Assembly: GCF_000513095.1 (NCBI RefSeq)
Contig: NZ_BAUT01000014.1
Location: forward strand, 1 to 64,000
Length of the DNA: 64,000 bases
Source of the DNA: Halalkalibacter wakoensis JCM 9140
GTDB lineage: Bacteria; Bacillota; Bacilli; Bacillales; Bacillaceae_D
Reading direction: 5' to 3'
Part shown: positions 8,520 to 17,074 of the stretch, one piece after another
Layout: each line of letters opens with the position of its first letter
Numbering within the stretch: the first letter of the stretch is position 1
The notes under the pieces: generated by a model
The model's input: the letters and a program-made list of their open reading frames with translations, nothing else
Told to the model about the DNA's origin: nothing
Databases searched by the model: none
Translations under genes and position numbers: made by a program

Positions 8520-9202
8520 ATGTGTTCGTAGGATTGATGTTTATTCTGTTAACGATCGCCGTTTATATTGCTTCAAAAGCACTTTATCGACGGTTTCCAT
8601 TTCCGTATATGCTACCATTGTTAATCTCAACCATTGTCATGATTGTATTTTTGATCACGTTTCAAATTCCGTATGAGACGTATGCAATTGGGGGAAGATG
8701 GCTTGAGTTACTTCTTGGGCCAGCTGTTGTGGCACTCGCCTACCCATTGTATCAGCAACTGTCGATGCTAAAACGTCATTTTATTCCTATTATTGTTAGC
8801 GTTACTGTCGGAGCCATTGTTGGAATTGTTAGTGGAATCTTGCTAGCTCGGGTAGCGGGAATTAGTGAGGAGCTTATGTATTCCATTGTCCCAAAATCAG
8901 TTACGACGCCTGTTGCAATGGATATTGCGACGACAATAGGAGGCATCCCACCATTAGCAGCGGTTTTAGTCATGGTTGCTGGTATAGGGGGAGTAGTGAT
9001 TGCCCCATACTTGTTTAAGTGGTGTAAAGTCGTACATGAGATTGGAAAAGGAATTGGAACCGGCAGTGCAGCACATGCGATTGGAACGGCGAAAGCACTT
9101 GAAAATAGTGAAAAAGAAGGCGCAGCTAGTTCCGTTGCGATGACACTTAGTGCGATTATCGTATCAATTATTGGTCCATTTATTGTCTTTTTATTTTATT
9201 AA
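8516..9202 (+). CDS. LrgB/CidB-family membrane protein
   Basis: A 228-residue polytopic protein with the LrgB signatures PKSVTTPVAMDIA (about 122-134) and GTGSAAHAIGTAKA (about 180-193). It is the obligate partner of the LrgA-like protein encoded just upstream with a 4-bp overlap. The family acts in murein hydrolase control or, in plants and some bacteria, glycolate/pyruvate transport. No LytSR-type two-component genes lie nearby in this window. Confidence 0.9.
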   Translation: MNVFVGLMFILLTIAVYIASKALYRRFPFPYMLPLLISTIVMIVFLITFQIPYETYAIGGRWLELLLGPAVVALAYPLYQQLSMLKRHFIPIIVSVTVGAIVGIVSGILLARVAGISEELMYSIVPKSVTTPVAMDIATTIGGIPPLAAVLVMVAGIGGVVIAPYLFKWCKVVHEIGKGIGTGSAAHAIGTAKALENSEKEGAASSVAMTLSAIIVSIIGPFIVFLFY

Positions 9203-9267
9203 ATTTTTACTGAGCGAAGACGTTATTTGATTTCAAAATAGATAGTTTTAACGACGGAGGTATGAGT

Positions 9268-10212
9268 GTGGCTCATTTAGTGAAATTAGAAGATTCTATT
9301 TCTCGTTATCAATTTGATCTGAATCGTTATCTGAGTCAATTCACTCGGATGAAGAAGGAACGCTGGTATTATTTGAAAACGGACTGGGAACAGGCTCAAA
9401 GTGAAACGAACAATGAGTGGAATCAAGTCGAAACGGTTCAAGGAGATCAGAGACGTCTTCATGGGTTGATTCAGAAGATGAAAAGTTGGTCAAAGATTTC
9501 TTCCAAAAGACACGACGAGGACGTGGAACAAGTAGATTCTAACTTTCATCAAAAGACACTTGAGGAAGTAAAAGAAGAATTTTTGCAAGAATTGTTTCAT
9601 ACACAACTTAGATGGGCTAATTCAGCGCTCTTAGAAGAGTCAACGTTGCATCCGAAATATAAAGAAGATCCTTGGCTTCATTTTTTTACTCAAAAGCTTC
9701 CAGATAATTATTTTGTAATGTATCACCCTATTTTTTCAGTAAAGCAAGCCCCGATAGAACTAGAAGTAGTTTTAATTAGTCCAACTGAAATTTATTGTAT
9801 TTCCTTACTAAAAGGGGAGAAACATAGCGTATTTGAAGCTAGTTCTGATCGATTCTGGACTGAATTTGTGAATCAATCGAGAACGAAAAGACTCAGTCCG
9901 CTTGTCTCGTTGTCTCGTATGACCGGTGTAATGAAGTCGATTTTGGAAGAAGCCAATTTATCTTTTCCCGTTCGGAATATTGTTTTGTGTAAAGATGGAA
10001 TAATTGATAACAAGATTCAAGGAGCAAAAGTAGAACTGGTTGACCGAAGAAATTTTCAAACTTGGTATGAAAAAGCAAAGAAGCACCCTTCACCGATTAA
10101 GAGTCAGCAATTAAAAATAACCAGCCTCCTATTAGATCACTGCTATACAAATTCGACTGAACGAGAGGCAGATGACGAGGAGCAAGATGTTATTAACGAG
10201 GATTTGAACTAG
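9268..10212 (+). CDS. YtlQ-like protein of unknown function
   Basis: A 314-residue soluble protein, highly charged at the N-terminus (helical, residues 10-100), with a mixed central region (PDNYFVMYHPIFSVKQAPIE) that recalls nuclease-related NERD domains. I see no convincing catalytic motif. Position between the thpR/ytlP gene and amyX matches B. subtilis ytlQ, so it is probably that orthologue. I choose GTG 9268 because GGAGG lies seven bases upstream; the ATG at 9262 is only one base from it. Function unknown. Confidence 0.6.
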   Translation: MAHLVKLEDSISRYQFDLNRYLSQFTRMKKERWYYLKTDWEQAQSETNNEWNQVETVQGDQRRLHGLIQKMKSWSKISSKRHDEDVEQVDSNFHQKTLEEVKEEFLQELFHTQLRWANSALLEESTLHPKYKEDPWLHFFTQKLPDNYFVMYHPIFSVKQAPIELEVVLISPTEIYCISLLKGEKHSVFEASSDRFWTEFVNQSRTKRLSPLVSLSRMTGVMKSILEEANLSFPVRNIVLCKDGIIDNKIQGAKVELVDRRNFQTWYEKAKKHPSPIKSQQLKITSLLLDHCYTNSTEREADDEEQDVINEDLN

Positions 10213-10285
10213 GTACATCAGGTGCGTAAAATAGCAAGTGCATTTCTAGATAGGAAAAGGACCGGAATGGAAGAAAGGAGAGTTT

Positions 10286-10609
10286 TTGTTGACCGAAAAA
10301 GAGAGAAGGTCTCTAGCAGGATACAAACCTGAACATTTTACGTGGAGAGTCAGAAAAGTATTTGACTGGCGAGGTGGAATGGAAGTGATGATTGAGTTTG
10401 AAGAGCTTCATGGCTGTGTGAGCTACGGTGAAACTGTACGAGACGCAAAAATGGGGTTAACCGACTCGTTGTATATGTGGATTCGAATGTACGGGGAATC
10501 TCAGCTACCAGATTTGCGTGACGGGGCACAGCTCATTCATTTAGACCCACCTATGGATGAAGAAGAATTCAGGTCTATCAATTATGAACTGCGAACATTT
10601 ACAAACTAG
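10286..10609 (+). CDS. HicB-like small protein, no HicA partner
   Basis: A 107-residue protein whose middle (VMIEFEELHGCVSYGETVRD) follows the HicB antitoxin pattern of a partial RNase H fold, in which a beta-strand with an E/D-x-x-GC turn leads into a helix of regularly spaced residues. Starts TTG at 10286 after AAGGAG. No HicA-type toxin gene (about 60 residues) is adjacent, so a toxin-antitoxin role is not supported; it may be an orphan regulator. A weak stem (aagact ... agtctt) follows at 10622-10656. Confidence 0.55.
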   Translation: MLTEKERRSLAGYKPEHFTWRVRKVFDWRGGMEVMIEFEELHGCVSYGETVRDAKMGLTDSLYMWIRMYGESQLPDLRDGAQLIHLDPPMDEEEFRSINYELRTFTN

Positions 10610-10710
10610 TGAAAGAAGACAAAAGACTCCAGCTACAAGTTGCTTGAAGTCTTGTTAGTTAAGCAGCTTCCGCATAGTTGTGCTTACATGGGTTAACGCG
10701 TTCTTTTTAT

Positions 10711-10836
10711 GTTCGTTCCATTGCGCTCCACCCACTCGCACCCGCAAGGAGGTGGCGAGCCTCCTCGGCTACGCCTGTGGGGTCTCGCCCCTACCTCTAT
10801 TTCCCGCAGGAGTCGAGTGGCTTGCGCTCCATTGCA
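10711..10836 (-). repeat. Type-A GC-rich dispersed repeat
   Basis: On the minus strand this is nearly the same 125 bp as 61320-61446: ATGGAGCG, ACTCGACTCCTGCGGGA, then AGGGGCGAGACCCCACAGGC, AGCCGAGGAGGCTCGCC and ending GCAATGGAACGAAC. It has interrupted inverted-repeat ends (ACTCG/CGAGT) and no protein-coding signature. It lies in the 760-bp gap between the HicB-like gene and purU. Confidence 0.88.
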
Positions 10837-10883
10837 CTTTGGGTTTGTATGGAATGTCCAGCAACCTTTGAGGAAAGCTGTGT

Positions 10884-11051
10884 TTAACATTCTTTGATTG
10901 CTCTCGTAAGAAGAATAAAAGAGAAATTAATTAACTCATTCATTTGATGAAGCATATTATCTTTAGGAACAACAAGGTCATAGTTGCCCATGTCTGGACT
11001 TAGAGTCATTGATTCTTGATTGGAGATCAACTGAAAGCTATCTACATACAT
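10884..11051 (-). pseudogene. IS1182-family transposase N-terminal remnant
   Basis: A 55-codon minus-strand frame contains QESMTLSPDMGNYDLVVPKD followed by NMLHQMNELINFSFI, the conserved N-terminal block of IS1182-family transposases (typically '..VPKDNLLRQINELIDFSFV..'). Homology stops after FSFI and a stop follows within a dozen codons, just before the type-A repeat. The catalytic DDE domain is absent, so this is a dead fragment of about one eighth of a normal transposase. Recognition is from memory of the family, not from a search. Confidence 0.72.
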
Positions 11052-11071
11052 TTAATAACATAAATATAAAT

Positions 11072-11114
11072 GAAAAAGGCATTGGAAAGGTGAATCTTTT
11101 ATCCTTTCCAATGC
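11072..11114 (-). terminator. Strong hairpin, minus-strand terminator (probably of purU)
   Basis: A perfect 12-bp inverted repeat GCATTGGAAAGG/CCTTTCCAATGC with a 12-nt loop, followed on the minus strand by a T-rich tract (A run at 11073-11077). The only minus gene that could use it is purU, whose stop is 256 bp away with a repeat in between. Confidence 0.7.
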
Positions 11115-11118
11115 TTAT

Positions 11119-11357
11119 AATGATTTGGATCTTGGGTTGATAGTATGAAAAGCTGATATCAAGCAGGGGAATGACACGGAGACTCCTGCGGGAGCAGTGA
11201 CCCACGTGTGAGACCCCGCAGGCGACAGCCGAGGAGGCTCACCGGGCACCCGCGGAAAGCGTAGTGTCATTCCCCTGCGGCAGTTGGGCTCTTTTTCATA
11301 ACCTACCTCTATCTTCCGTAGAAGTCGAGTGGCTGGAACGAACATGGAAGAACCAGT
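11119..11357 (+). repeat. Type-B GC-rich dispersed repeat, near complete
   Basis: The core 11164-11277 is bounded by perfect 14-bp inverted repeats CAGGGGAATGACAC / GTGTCATTCCCCTG and contains GACTCCTGCGGGAGC, GAGACCCCGCAGGCG and AGCCGAGGAGGCTCACC. Flanks shared with other copies extend it to about 239 bp, ending with the family-wide GAACGAACATGG. It separates purU from its probable terminator. Confidence 0.88.
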
Positions 11358-11369
11358 AACTCATAAATT

Positions 11370-12236
11370 TTAAAAAATAACGGTTTTGTTTCCATGAACA
11401 ATAATTTGATCGTTAATATGCCACGTGACTGCCCGAGCGAGTGCGATTCGTTCTACGTTTCTACCTGCTACTCGTAATTGTTCTGTGGCGTACCGATGGT
11501 TGACGCGTAGGACATCTTGCTCGATGATTGGTCCTTCATCAAGATCGTTTGTTACATAATGAGCGGTTGCACCTATTAATTTTACCCCGCGCTCAAAAGC
11601 TTTTGCATATGGGTTTGCTCCAATAAAAGCTGGTAAAAATGAGTGATGAATGTTAATAATTTTCTTCGGGAATGTTCCAACAAACTCTGGTGATAGAATT
11701 TGCATATATCTAGCTAAAACGATAAAGTCAACGTCATAATCCAATAGCTTTTGGATAGCTGCTTTTTCAGCATCTTGTTTCGTTTCCTTCGTTACAGGAA
11801 TATGGAAAAATGGAATATGATAAGCTTCTACTTGCTCTTTTAGATCAGGGTGGTTGCTTATAACGAGAGGAATATCAACATCAATTTCACCAGAACGCCA
11901 TTTCCACAACAGTTCAAGTAAACAATGGTCTTCCTTTGATACGAATATAGCCATTCGTTTTTTTCTTGATTTCAGTTCCATTCGCCAATCCATTTGAAAG
12001 GATTGGGCTACATCTGAAAAAGCTGTACGAAGCATGTCTATTTCAAAATTTTGTTCCAGCATTTCAAACTCAACCCTCATAAAGAACAGACCACCAGATG
12101 GATCAGTAGAGTACTGGTCAGATTGAACAATATTTGCTTTGTATTGATGTAAAAATGTAGATACGCTTGAAACAATTCCAGGTTGATCTTGACATGAAAT
12201 TAAAAGACGGACACTTGAGTTAGTATTGTGATTCAT
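11370..12236 (-). CDS. purU: Formyltetrahydrofolate deformylase
   Basis: A 288-residue enzyme that hydrolyses 10-formyl-THF to formate and THF, balancing one-carbon pools for purine synthesis. The N-terminal ACT domain (about 8-85, RLLISCQDQPGIVS) precedes a formyltransferase domain with the catalytic Asn-His region NIHHSFLP and a downstream His/Asp region (GATAHYVTNDLDEGPII). I start at ATG 12236 with GGAGGAG upstream; 22 further in-frame codons upstream look like untranslated leader. In B. subtilis purU (ykkE) lies elsewhere, so this is a local rearrangement. Confidence 0.93.
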   Translation of the reverse strand: MNHNTNSSVRLLISCQDQPGIVSSVSTFLHQYKANIVQSDQYSTDPSGGLFFMRVEFEMLEQNFEIDMLRTAFSDVAQSFQMDWRMELKSRKKRMAIFVSKEDHCLLELLWKWRSGEIDVDIPLVISNHPDLKEQVEAYHIPFFHIPVTKETKQDAEKAAIQKLLDYDVDFIVLARYMQILSPEFVGTFPKKIINIHHSFLPAFIGANPYAKAFERGVKLIGATAHYVTNDLDEGPIIEQDVLRVNHRYATEQLRVAGRNVERIALARAVTWHINDQIIVHGNKTVIF

Positions 12237-12391
12237 TTTACTCCTCCAAAATTTTTCAATCCTTTTCATGATAGTAATACAAACGTATATGAATGTTTTC
12301 AAAAACGATTCATAATGTTAATAAAATAGCTAGACACATAATCATGTGAAAATACTATACTCTTTCGTACCAGAAAAGGGGGCTTTCATCA

Positions 12392-14545
12392 TTGAAGCAA
12401 AAGAATGTGTCACTTGTCAATCATCGAATCCGTTCTGCTGAGCTCGTTCAACTTAAAATGATTAGAGTAGTAATGGATGGTTACGACCATTATCATGAAA
12501 AAGACTGGTATATTCAAAATGAAACAAACACCTTAAAATTATCGGTCAGCAAGATGGATGATACAGTATTGGAGCTTCAAATTCCACATTGCTTTGAATT
12601 TGATAAAGACAATTATCTCCTTTTTGAAGGGGAGAGTTGTTTCATTGAAATAACTGAAGTGGTACGAACAGAGGAGTTTGATGAACTCTTTTATTATAAA
12701 AGGGATGACCTAGGTGTCACGTATAGAAAAGAGTGCACAAAACTGGCTGTTTGGAGTCCTGTTGCCACAAAGGTAAATGTGATTGTTTATCAAAATTGGT
12801 ATGATGAAAAAGGGATTCGATTAGCTTGTACTCGTGATCAAAAAGGCGTTTGGAGAAAAAATATGAAAGGTGATTACGAAGGAAGCTGGTACGTGTTTGA
12901 GGTATTTGTTAATAAACAATGGTTAATGGCGGTCGATCCTTATGCTAAATTTTTATCTGTAAATGGCAAGAAAGCGATGATCGGGGATCTCTCTAAAACC
13001 AATCATATCTATTGGCCCAAGCTTAAGCCATTAATCTCTCCAAACGATATGATCATCTATGAAGTACATATAAGGGACTTTACCGTAGGGAGAACGAATG
13101 GAATTCATCATAAAGGTCAGTATTTGGGGATGACTGAGACCAAAACGGAAGACAAAAGGAAATTAGTTACAGGACTTGACTATCTTGAGCGCCTAGGTAT
13201 TACGCATGTTGAACTACTTCCTGTACAAGAATTTGGCAGCATTGACGAAAGTGATCGTCATAATCCGAACCATTATAATTGGGGATATGACACGACTCAC
13301 TTTTTTGTTCCGGAGGGAAGCTATGCAACAGATCCTTACGATGGATATGCAAGAATTATTGAGCTCAAGAAAGCCATTGCAGCATTTCATAAAAAGCAGC
13401 TTCGAGTTATTTTGGATGTTGTCTTTAATCATGTATATATCTGGGAAGATTCTCCTTTAGAAAAACTAGTTCCAGGATATTTTTTCAGGCGTACAGATGA
13501 GAATGACATGAGCAATGGAACTGGTGTTGGAAATGATTTTGCTTCTGAGCGGAAAATGGCACGTAAAATCATTATTGATTCTATTCGTTATTGGTTACAG
13601 GAATTTCAGGTAGATGGATTTCGCTTTGATTTAATGGGGATTTTGGATATTGATACGATGAAGCAAGTGGAAGTGGAAACAAATAAAGTGAACAAACAGA
13701 TTGTTGTATTAGGAGAGGGGTGGGATTTACCAACTGCTTACCCAAATGAGAAAAGAGCCATTACGGATCAGGCAAGAGAGTTAAAAGGGATCAGTTTCTT
13801 TCAGGATAAGTTTCGCGATGGAATAAAAGGAAGTACTTTTGATTCTACTCAGCCAGGTTTTATTAGTGGAAATGGGTTTTCCATTGATGAAATGGTAAGT
13901 GGTGTGAAGGCGAGCATAGAATTGTTTTCAAGACCGTCTCAAGCGATCAATTATGTGGAAGCACACGACAACCATACTCTATGGGATAAGTTGAAAAACG
14001 TTCACCCTTATGAAGATGAGATCACCCTTCAAAAGCGACATAGACTTGCGACATCAATTGTATTGCTTTCACAAGGAATTCCGTTTTTGCATGCAGGTCA
14101 GGAATGGTTTCGAACGAAACATGGCATTGAGAACAGTTACAATTCACCTGATTGGATAAATCACTTTGATTGGAATCAGCGAGCTTATTTTGAAAAGACA
14201 GTCAATTATATCCGGGGATTAATCAAAATAAGGCGCGCTCATCCGGCTTTTAGGTTAGAATCGTATCAGTTAATTAAAAAGCATTTTCATTTGTTGCTCG
14301 TTGAATCGGACTGTATTGCCTATCATTTAATGAATGTAGGTGATTTTGATCAATGGGATGATGTGATTGTCATGCACAACGGAAGTAATGAATGGAAGAA
14401 ATTATCACTCCCATCAAATACACAATGGTACATTGTCGTTGACGATCAAGCTGCTTCTCTGATACCATTGAGTAAAATAGGAGAAGACTGTGTGTTCGTT
14501 TCTCCATTATCGACATTTGTTTGTATCAATTACCAAACAAAATAA
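12392..14545 (+). CDS. amyX: Type I pullulanase (glycoside hydrolase family 13)
   Basis: A 717-residue debranching enzyme that cleaves alpha-1,6 links in pullulan and glycogen-like glucans. Signatures: YNWGYD (about 295), GH13 region I DVVFNH (about 342), region II GFRFDL with the nucleophile Asp (about 412), region III GEGW with the acid Glu (about 442) and region IV EAHDNH (about 523). An N-terminal carbohydrate-binding/CBM48-like part precedes the barrel. There is no signal peptide, so it is cytoplasmic, as is AmyX of B. subtilis (718 residues), which also precedes ytmP. Start is TTG behind an AGGGGG site. Confidence 0.93.
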   Translation: MKQKNVSLVNHRIRSAELVQLKMIRVVMDGYDHYHEKDWYIQNETNTLKLSVSKMDDTVLELQIPHCFEFDKDNYLLFEGESCFIEITEVVRTEEFDELFYYKRDDLGVTYRKECTKLAVWSPVATKVNVIVYQNWYDEKGIRLACTRDQKGVWRKNMKGDYEGSWYVFEVFVNKQWLMAVDPYAKFLSVNGKKAMIGDLSKTNHIYWPKLKPLISPNDMIIYEVHIRDFTVGRTNGIHHKGQYLGMTETKTEDKRKLVTGLDYLERLGITHVELLPVQEFGSIDESDRHNPNHYNWGYDTTHFFVPEGSYATDPYDGYARIIELKKAIAAFHKKQLRVILDVVFNHVYIWEDSPLEKLVPGYFFRRTDENDMSNGTGVGNDFASERKMARKIIIDSIRYWLQEFQVDGFRFDLMGILDIDTMKQVEVETNKVNKQIVVLGEGWDLPTAYPNEKRAITDQARELKGISFFQDKFRDGIKGSTFDSTQPGFISGNGFSIDEMVSGVKASIELFSRPSQAINYVEAHDNHTLWDKLKNVHPYEDEITLQKRHRLATSIVLLSQGIPFLHAGQEWFRTKHGIENSYNSPDWINHFDWNQRAYFEKTVNYIRGLIKIRRAHPAFRLESYQLIKKHFHLLLVESDCIAYHLMNVGDFDQWDDVIVMHNGSNEWKKLSLPSNTQWYIVVDDQAASLIPLSKIGEDCVFVSPLSTFVCINYQTK

Positions 14546-14647
14546 TCGTCCGTTTAATTGAAATTAAAATAGGTAAAACCATTATAAATACGTTATAATA
14601 ACGAATACGAAACAACTCGTTAGTTTATGAAATTGAGGGTGAATTGA

Positions 14648-15427
14648 GTGGAACAATTTTTAGGAGATGGCTGGAAAGTTCAACCAGCTGGTGGTGCAAC
14701 AGGCGAAGCATATATAGCCCAGCAAGGTGAACAAACGGTGTTCTTAAAAAGAAACTCGTCACCTTTTCTTGCTGTTCTTTCAGCAGAGGGAATTGTTCCT
14801 AAACTACTTTGGACAAGACGCTTAGAAAATGGAGACGTCGTTACAGCACAAAGATGGGTACAAGGTCGTGAGCTGAAAGCTTATGAAATGAAAGAAAGTC
14901 GAGTTGCAGCCTTGCTTGCTAAAATTCATGGTTCAAGTGAGTTGCTCGACATGTTTAAGCGAATTGGCAATGAACCGTTAACCCCATATGTAATTGTCGA
15001 AAATTTAAGAAGGCAACTTCAGTTCTTTCAGATTGAAGATGAAACGATAGAAGATGGAATGAAGTATTTGTTAGAGAAGTTAGAATCGGTTCTTCAAGAA
15101 CATTTTGTCGTATGTCATTGTGACATTAACCATAATAACTGGATGTTAGATGAAGAGGAACAACTATACCTCATTGATTGGGATGGAGCAACCGTATCTG
15201 ATCCGGCTTTAGACCTTGGGTTATTGCTTTATTCCTATATTCCAGAACACGAATGGGAATATTGGTTGGAACAATATGGAGTTGTTCTAGAAGATTCTTT
15301 GCGAAATCGGATGCATTGGTATGTCGTATCTCAGTCGATCTCTGTGTTGTTATGGCATTTTGGACGTGGCCAGTTTGAACAAGCTGAACAATTAAAGGAA
15401 TATATTAGGAGCCTTCTAGAAGAATAA
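14648..15427 (+). CDS. ytmP: APH-family phosphotransferase YtmP
   Basis: A 259-residue kinase-like protein of the aminoglycoside phosphotransferase/choline kinase superfamily. The catalytic loop is CHCDINHNNWML (Asp near 158, Asn near 163) and the metal-binding segment is LIDWDGA (Asp near 178). The physiological substrate is unknown; synteny with B. subtilis amyX-ytmP-ytzH-trmB is complete. GTG start with GAGGGTG upstream. A strong terminator follows at once. Confidence 0.85.
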   Translation: MEQFLGDGWKVQPAGGATGEAYIAQQGEQTVFLKRNSSPFLAVLSAEGIVPKLLWTRRLENGDVVTAQRWVQGRELKAYEMKESRVAALLAKIHGSSELLDMFKRIGNEPLTPYVIVENLRRQLQFFQIEDETIEDGMKYLLEKLESVLQEHFVVCHCDINHNNWMLDEEEQLYLIDWDGATVSDPALDLGLLLYSYIPEHEWEYWLEQYGVVLEDSLRNRMHWYVVSQSISVLLWHFGRGQFEQAEQLKEYIRSLLEE

Positions 15428-15460
15428 AAGACTCACCTTAATGAGAATGGTGAGTCTTTT
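15426..15460. terminator. Terminator between ytmP and ytzH
   Basis: AAAAGACTCACC pairs perfectly with GGTGAGTCTTTT around an 11-nt loop. It ends the + strand ytmP transcript and can also serve the converging ytzH transcript. Confidence 0.9.
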
Positions 15461-15532
15461 GCTTTTTGTTCCTTGCTAATTTCCTCATATGGTGTAGATA
15501 TTTCCTGAGGAATAAAAAGAAATGGTGTCGAA

Positions 15533-15783
15533 TTATTCAATTGATAAGACGTTTAACCATTGTTCGACATCCTGTTGTTGAAATGGCTCATGATTAAGTT
15601 CATGTTTCTCATGGATATGATTAAGGGTTTGTTGGATTTCAGGTTGTAAAGATGCGTCAGTTGCTAATGATGATAGCAGGCGTTCAATTTGTTCAGCCTC
15701 ATCTGTTGTCATATAGTTTTCAGCGGATTGATTTTCTAATAAGTCCTTAAGTAGGTGTAGCTTGTCCTTGTTCGTTATAGCAT
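15533..15783 (-). pseudogene. ytzH: YtzH-like gene, frameshifted just after its start codon
   Basis: An ATG at 15783 with GGAGGG seven bases upstream is followed immediately by a stop in its own frame (ATG CTA TAA), but the next frame stays open for 80 codons to 15533 and encodes a YtzH-like protein (KDKLHLLKDLLENQSAENY, then TTDEAEQIERLLSS, ending VEQWLNVLSIE). The total length is 251 bp, one base short of a multiple of three. Restoring one base in the second codon would give an 83-residue protein, like B. subtilis YtzH between ytmP and trmB. Function unknown. The lesion may be a sequencing error. Confidence 0.72.
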
Positions 15784-15938
15784 TAAAAAGCCCTCCTTCA
15801 TTCTGTATCCTATGAATTATTTTACTCGTAACAAGTAAATGCTATTCGAAAATAAGTTGTTCTTGTTTTATAATTAGACGAGAAAAAAGTGCAGACCCGA
15901 AAGTAAATAAAAAGGGTAACTATTAAGAGGTGATTGTC

Positions 15939-16586
15939 ATGCGTTTAAGAAATATTCCTGGTGCAAAGGAAACTTTGCAACAACATCCAGCTATTATGAT
16001 TCAAAACCCGACTCAACATAAAGGGAAATGGAACCAATTATTTAATAATGATCACCCGATATATGTAGAAGTCGGAACGGGTAAAGGGAAGTTTTTAGTG
16101 GGAATGAGTAAGCTTTATCCTGATATAAATTTCATTGGTGTTGAAAAATACGAAAGTGTTTTGGTCCGTGCTCTAGAACATGTAAACGAGCAAGATCAAC
16201 CAAATTTAAAATTTTTAAATGAGGATGTTAACGATATTCTTACTTTCTTTGATGTAGGTGAAATCGATCGTTTTTTTATTAATTTTACTGATCCATGGCC
16301 GAAGAATAGACATGAGAAAAGACGCTTAACGTATAAAGGATTTTTAACGATGTACGAGCAATTATTAAAAAAAGGTGGAGAAGTTCACTTTAAAACAGAT
16401 AATCAAGGGCTGTTCGAGTATTCATTAGAAAGTTTCTCAGGATATGGGATGAGTTTACACAATGTTAGTTTAGACTTACATCGAAGTGGCATGAAGAATA
16501 ATGTCAAGACAGAGTATGAAGAGAAGTTCTCCAAAAAAGGAATGCGAATTTACCGCTGTGAAGCAAAATTTAAGACTGGATCATAA
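15939..16586 (+). CDS. trmB: tRNA (guanine-N7-)-methyltransferase
   Basis: A 215-residue SAM-dependent enzyme that makes m7G46 in tRNA variable loops. The SAM-binding motif [10 protein letters not shown] (about 44-53) and the TrmB signature [12 protein letters not shown] (about 118-129) are both present, followed by [12 protein letters not shown]. Start chosen at ATG 15939 ([10 protein letters not shown]), matching the MRMRHKPWA-type start of B. subtilis TrmB; an in-frame GTG at 15930 overlaps the ribosome site AAGAGGTG. Confidence 0.94.
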   Translation: MRLRNIPGAKETLQQHPAIMIQNPTQHKGKWNQLFNNDHPIYVEVGTGKGKFLVGMSKLYPDINFIGVEKYESVLVRALEHVNEQDQPNLKFLNEDVNDILTFFDVGEIDRFFINFTDPWPKNRHEKRRLTYKGFLTMYEQLLKKGGEVHFKTDNQGLFEYSLESFSGYGMSLHNVSLDLHRSGMKNNVKTEYEEKFSKKGMRIYRCEAKFKTGS

Positions 16587-16615
16587 ATACAATTGTATAC
16601 ATTTCCTCCTTTTGG

Positions 16616-16659
16616 GTGTGACAGGTCGAGTCCGAACCGGTAGTCACACTCTTTTTTTT
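16616..16659 (+). terminator. trmB terminator
   Basis: GTGTGAC pairs with GTCACAC around a roughly 20-nt loop, followed by a run of eight T. Confidence 0.75.
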
Positions 16660-16672
16660 GGATTTTTTGTGA

Positions 16673-16935
16673 AGATTGTTGCTCTGAGGGAGTTAGCTTA
16701 TTTTGAAATGGAGCGAAAATCACTCGACTCGTGCAGGGAGTAGAGGGAAGCCACTGAAAAAAGCTCGTTTTTTCGGACTTCGAAAAGTAGCTATGCCCTC
16801 GCTCCCGGGATGGGGGGCACGCACCAGCAGGCGGGCGTTGAACTAACCGGCTACGCCGGTGGATTTCAACCTTCCCTTCCCTCCCGCAGGAGTCGGCCCC
16901 CCATCCCGTCCGCTTTTTGAGAGGATCGATAGCAA
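16673..16935 (+). repeat. Mosaic repeat: type-A left end plus type-C element
   Basis: GATTGTTGCTCTGA, AAATGGAGCGAAA and CACTCGACTC match the left end of the type-A copy at 61286-61345. After about 70 bp the sequence switches to a type-C element with a long palindrome: GGGATGGGGGGC (16808 onward) against GCCCCCCATCCCG (16896 onward), enclosing CCGGCTACGCCGG. The same switch, in reverse, occurs at 153-280. It occupies much of the 840-bp gap between trmB and ytnP. Confidence 0.75.
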
Positions 16936-17059
16936 TTACCAGAGAAAACAAGGTCTAATAACGTTGCATGGTGAACCACAAATCGCTAAAAATCCCATAG
17001 TTAAAGAGGAAATGAATATGTTAAAAGAAATCGTAGAAGAACAAGTTAAAGATAAGTAA
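16917..17059 (+). pseudogene. Possible 3' remnant of an unidentified gene
   Basis: Between two repeats, a + strand frame reads protein-like: ITLHGEPQIAKNPIVKEEMN, then MLKEIVEEQVKDK and a stop at 17059. Composition is that of a normal charged C-terminus, unlike the arginine/proline-rich translation of the GC-rich repeat before it. The frame has no start of its own except an internal ATG with AAAGAGG upstream (15 codons). I do not recognise the family. It may be the tail of a gene truncated by the preceding repeat. Confidence 0.3.
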
Positions 17060-17074
17060 AAGGAACAAAAGTAA

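Noticed and set aside
10286-10609. HicAB toxin-antitoxin module
   Set aside because: No HicA-sized basic frame is adjacent on either strand.
10678-10897. Several 60-70-codon frames over the type-A repeat
   Set aside because: They arise from GC-rich repeat sequence with few stops; equivalent frames appear at each copy on either strand.
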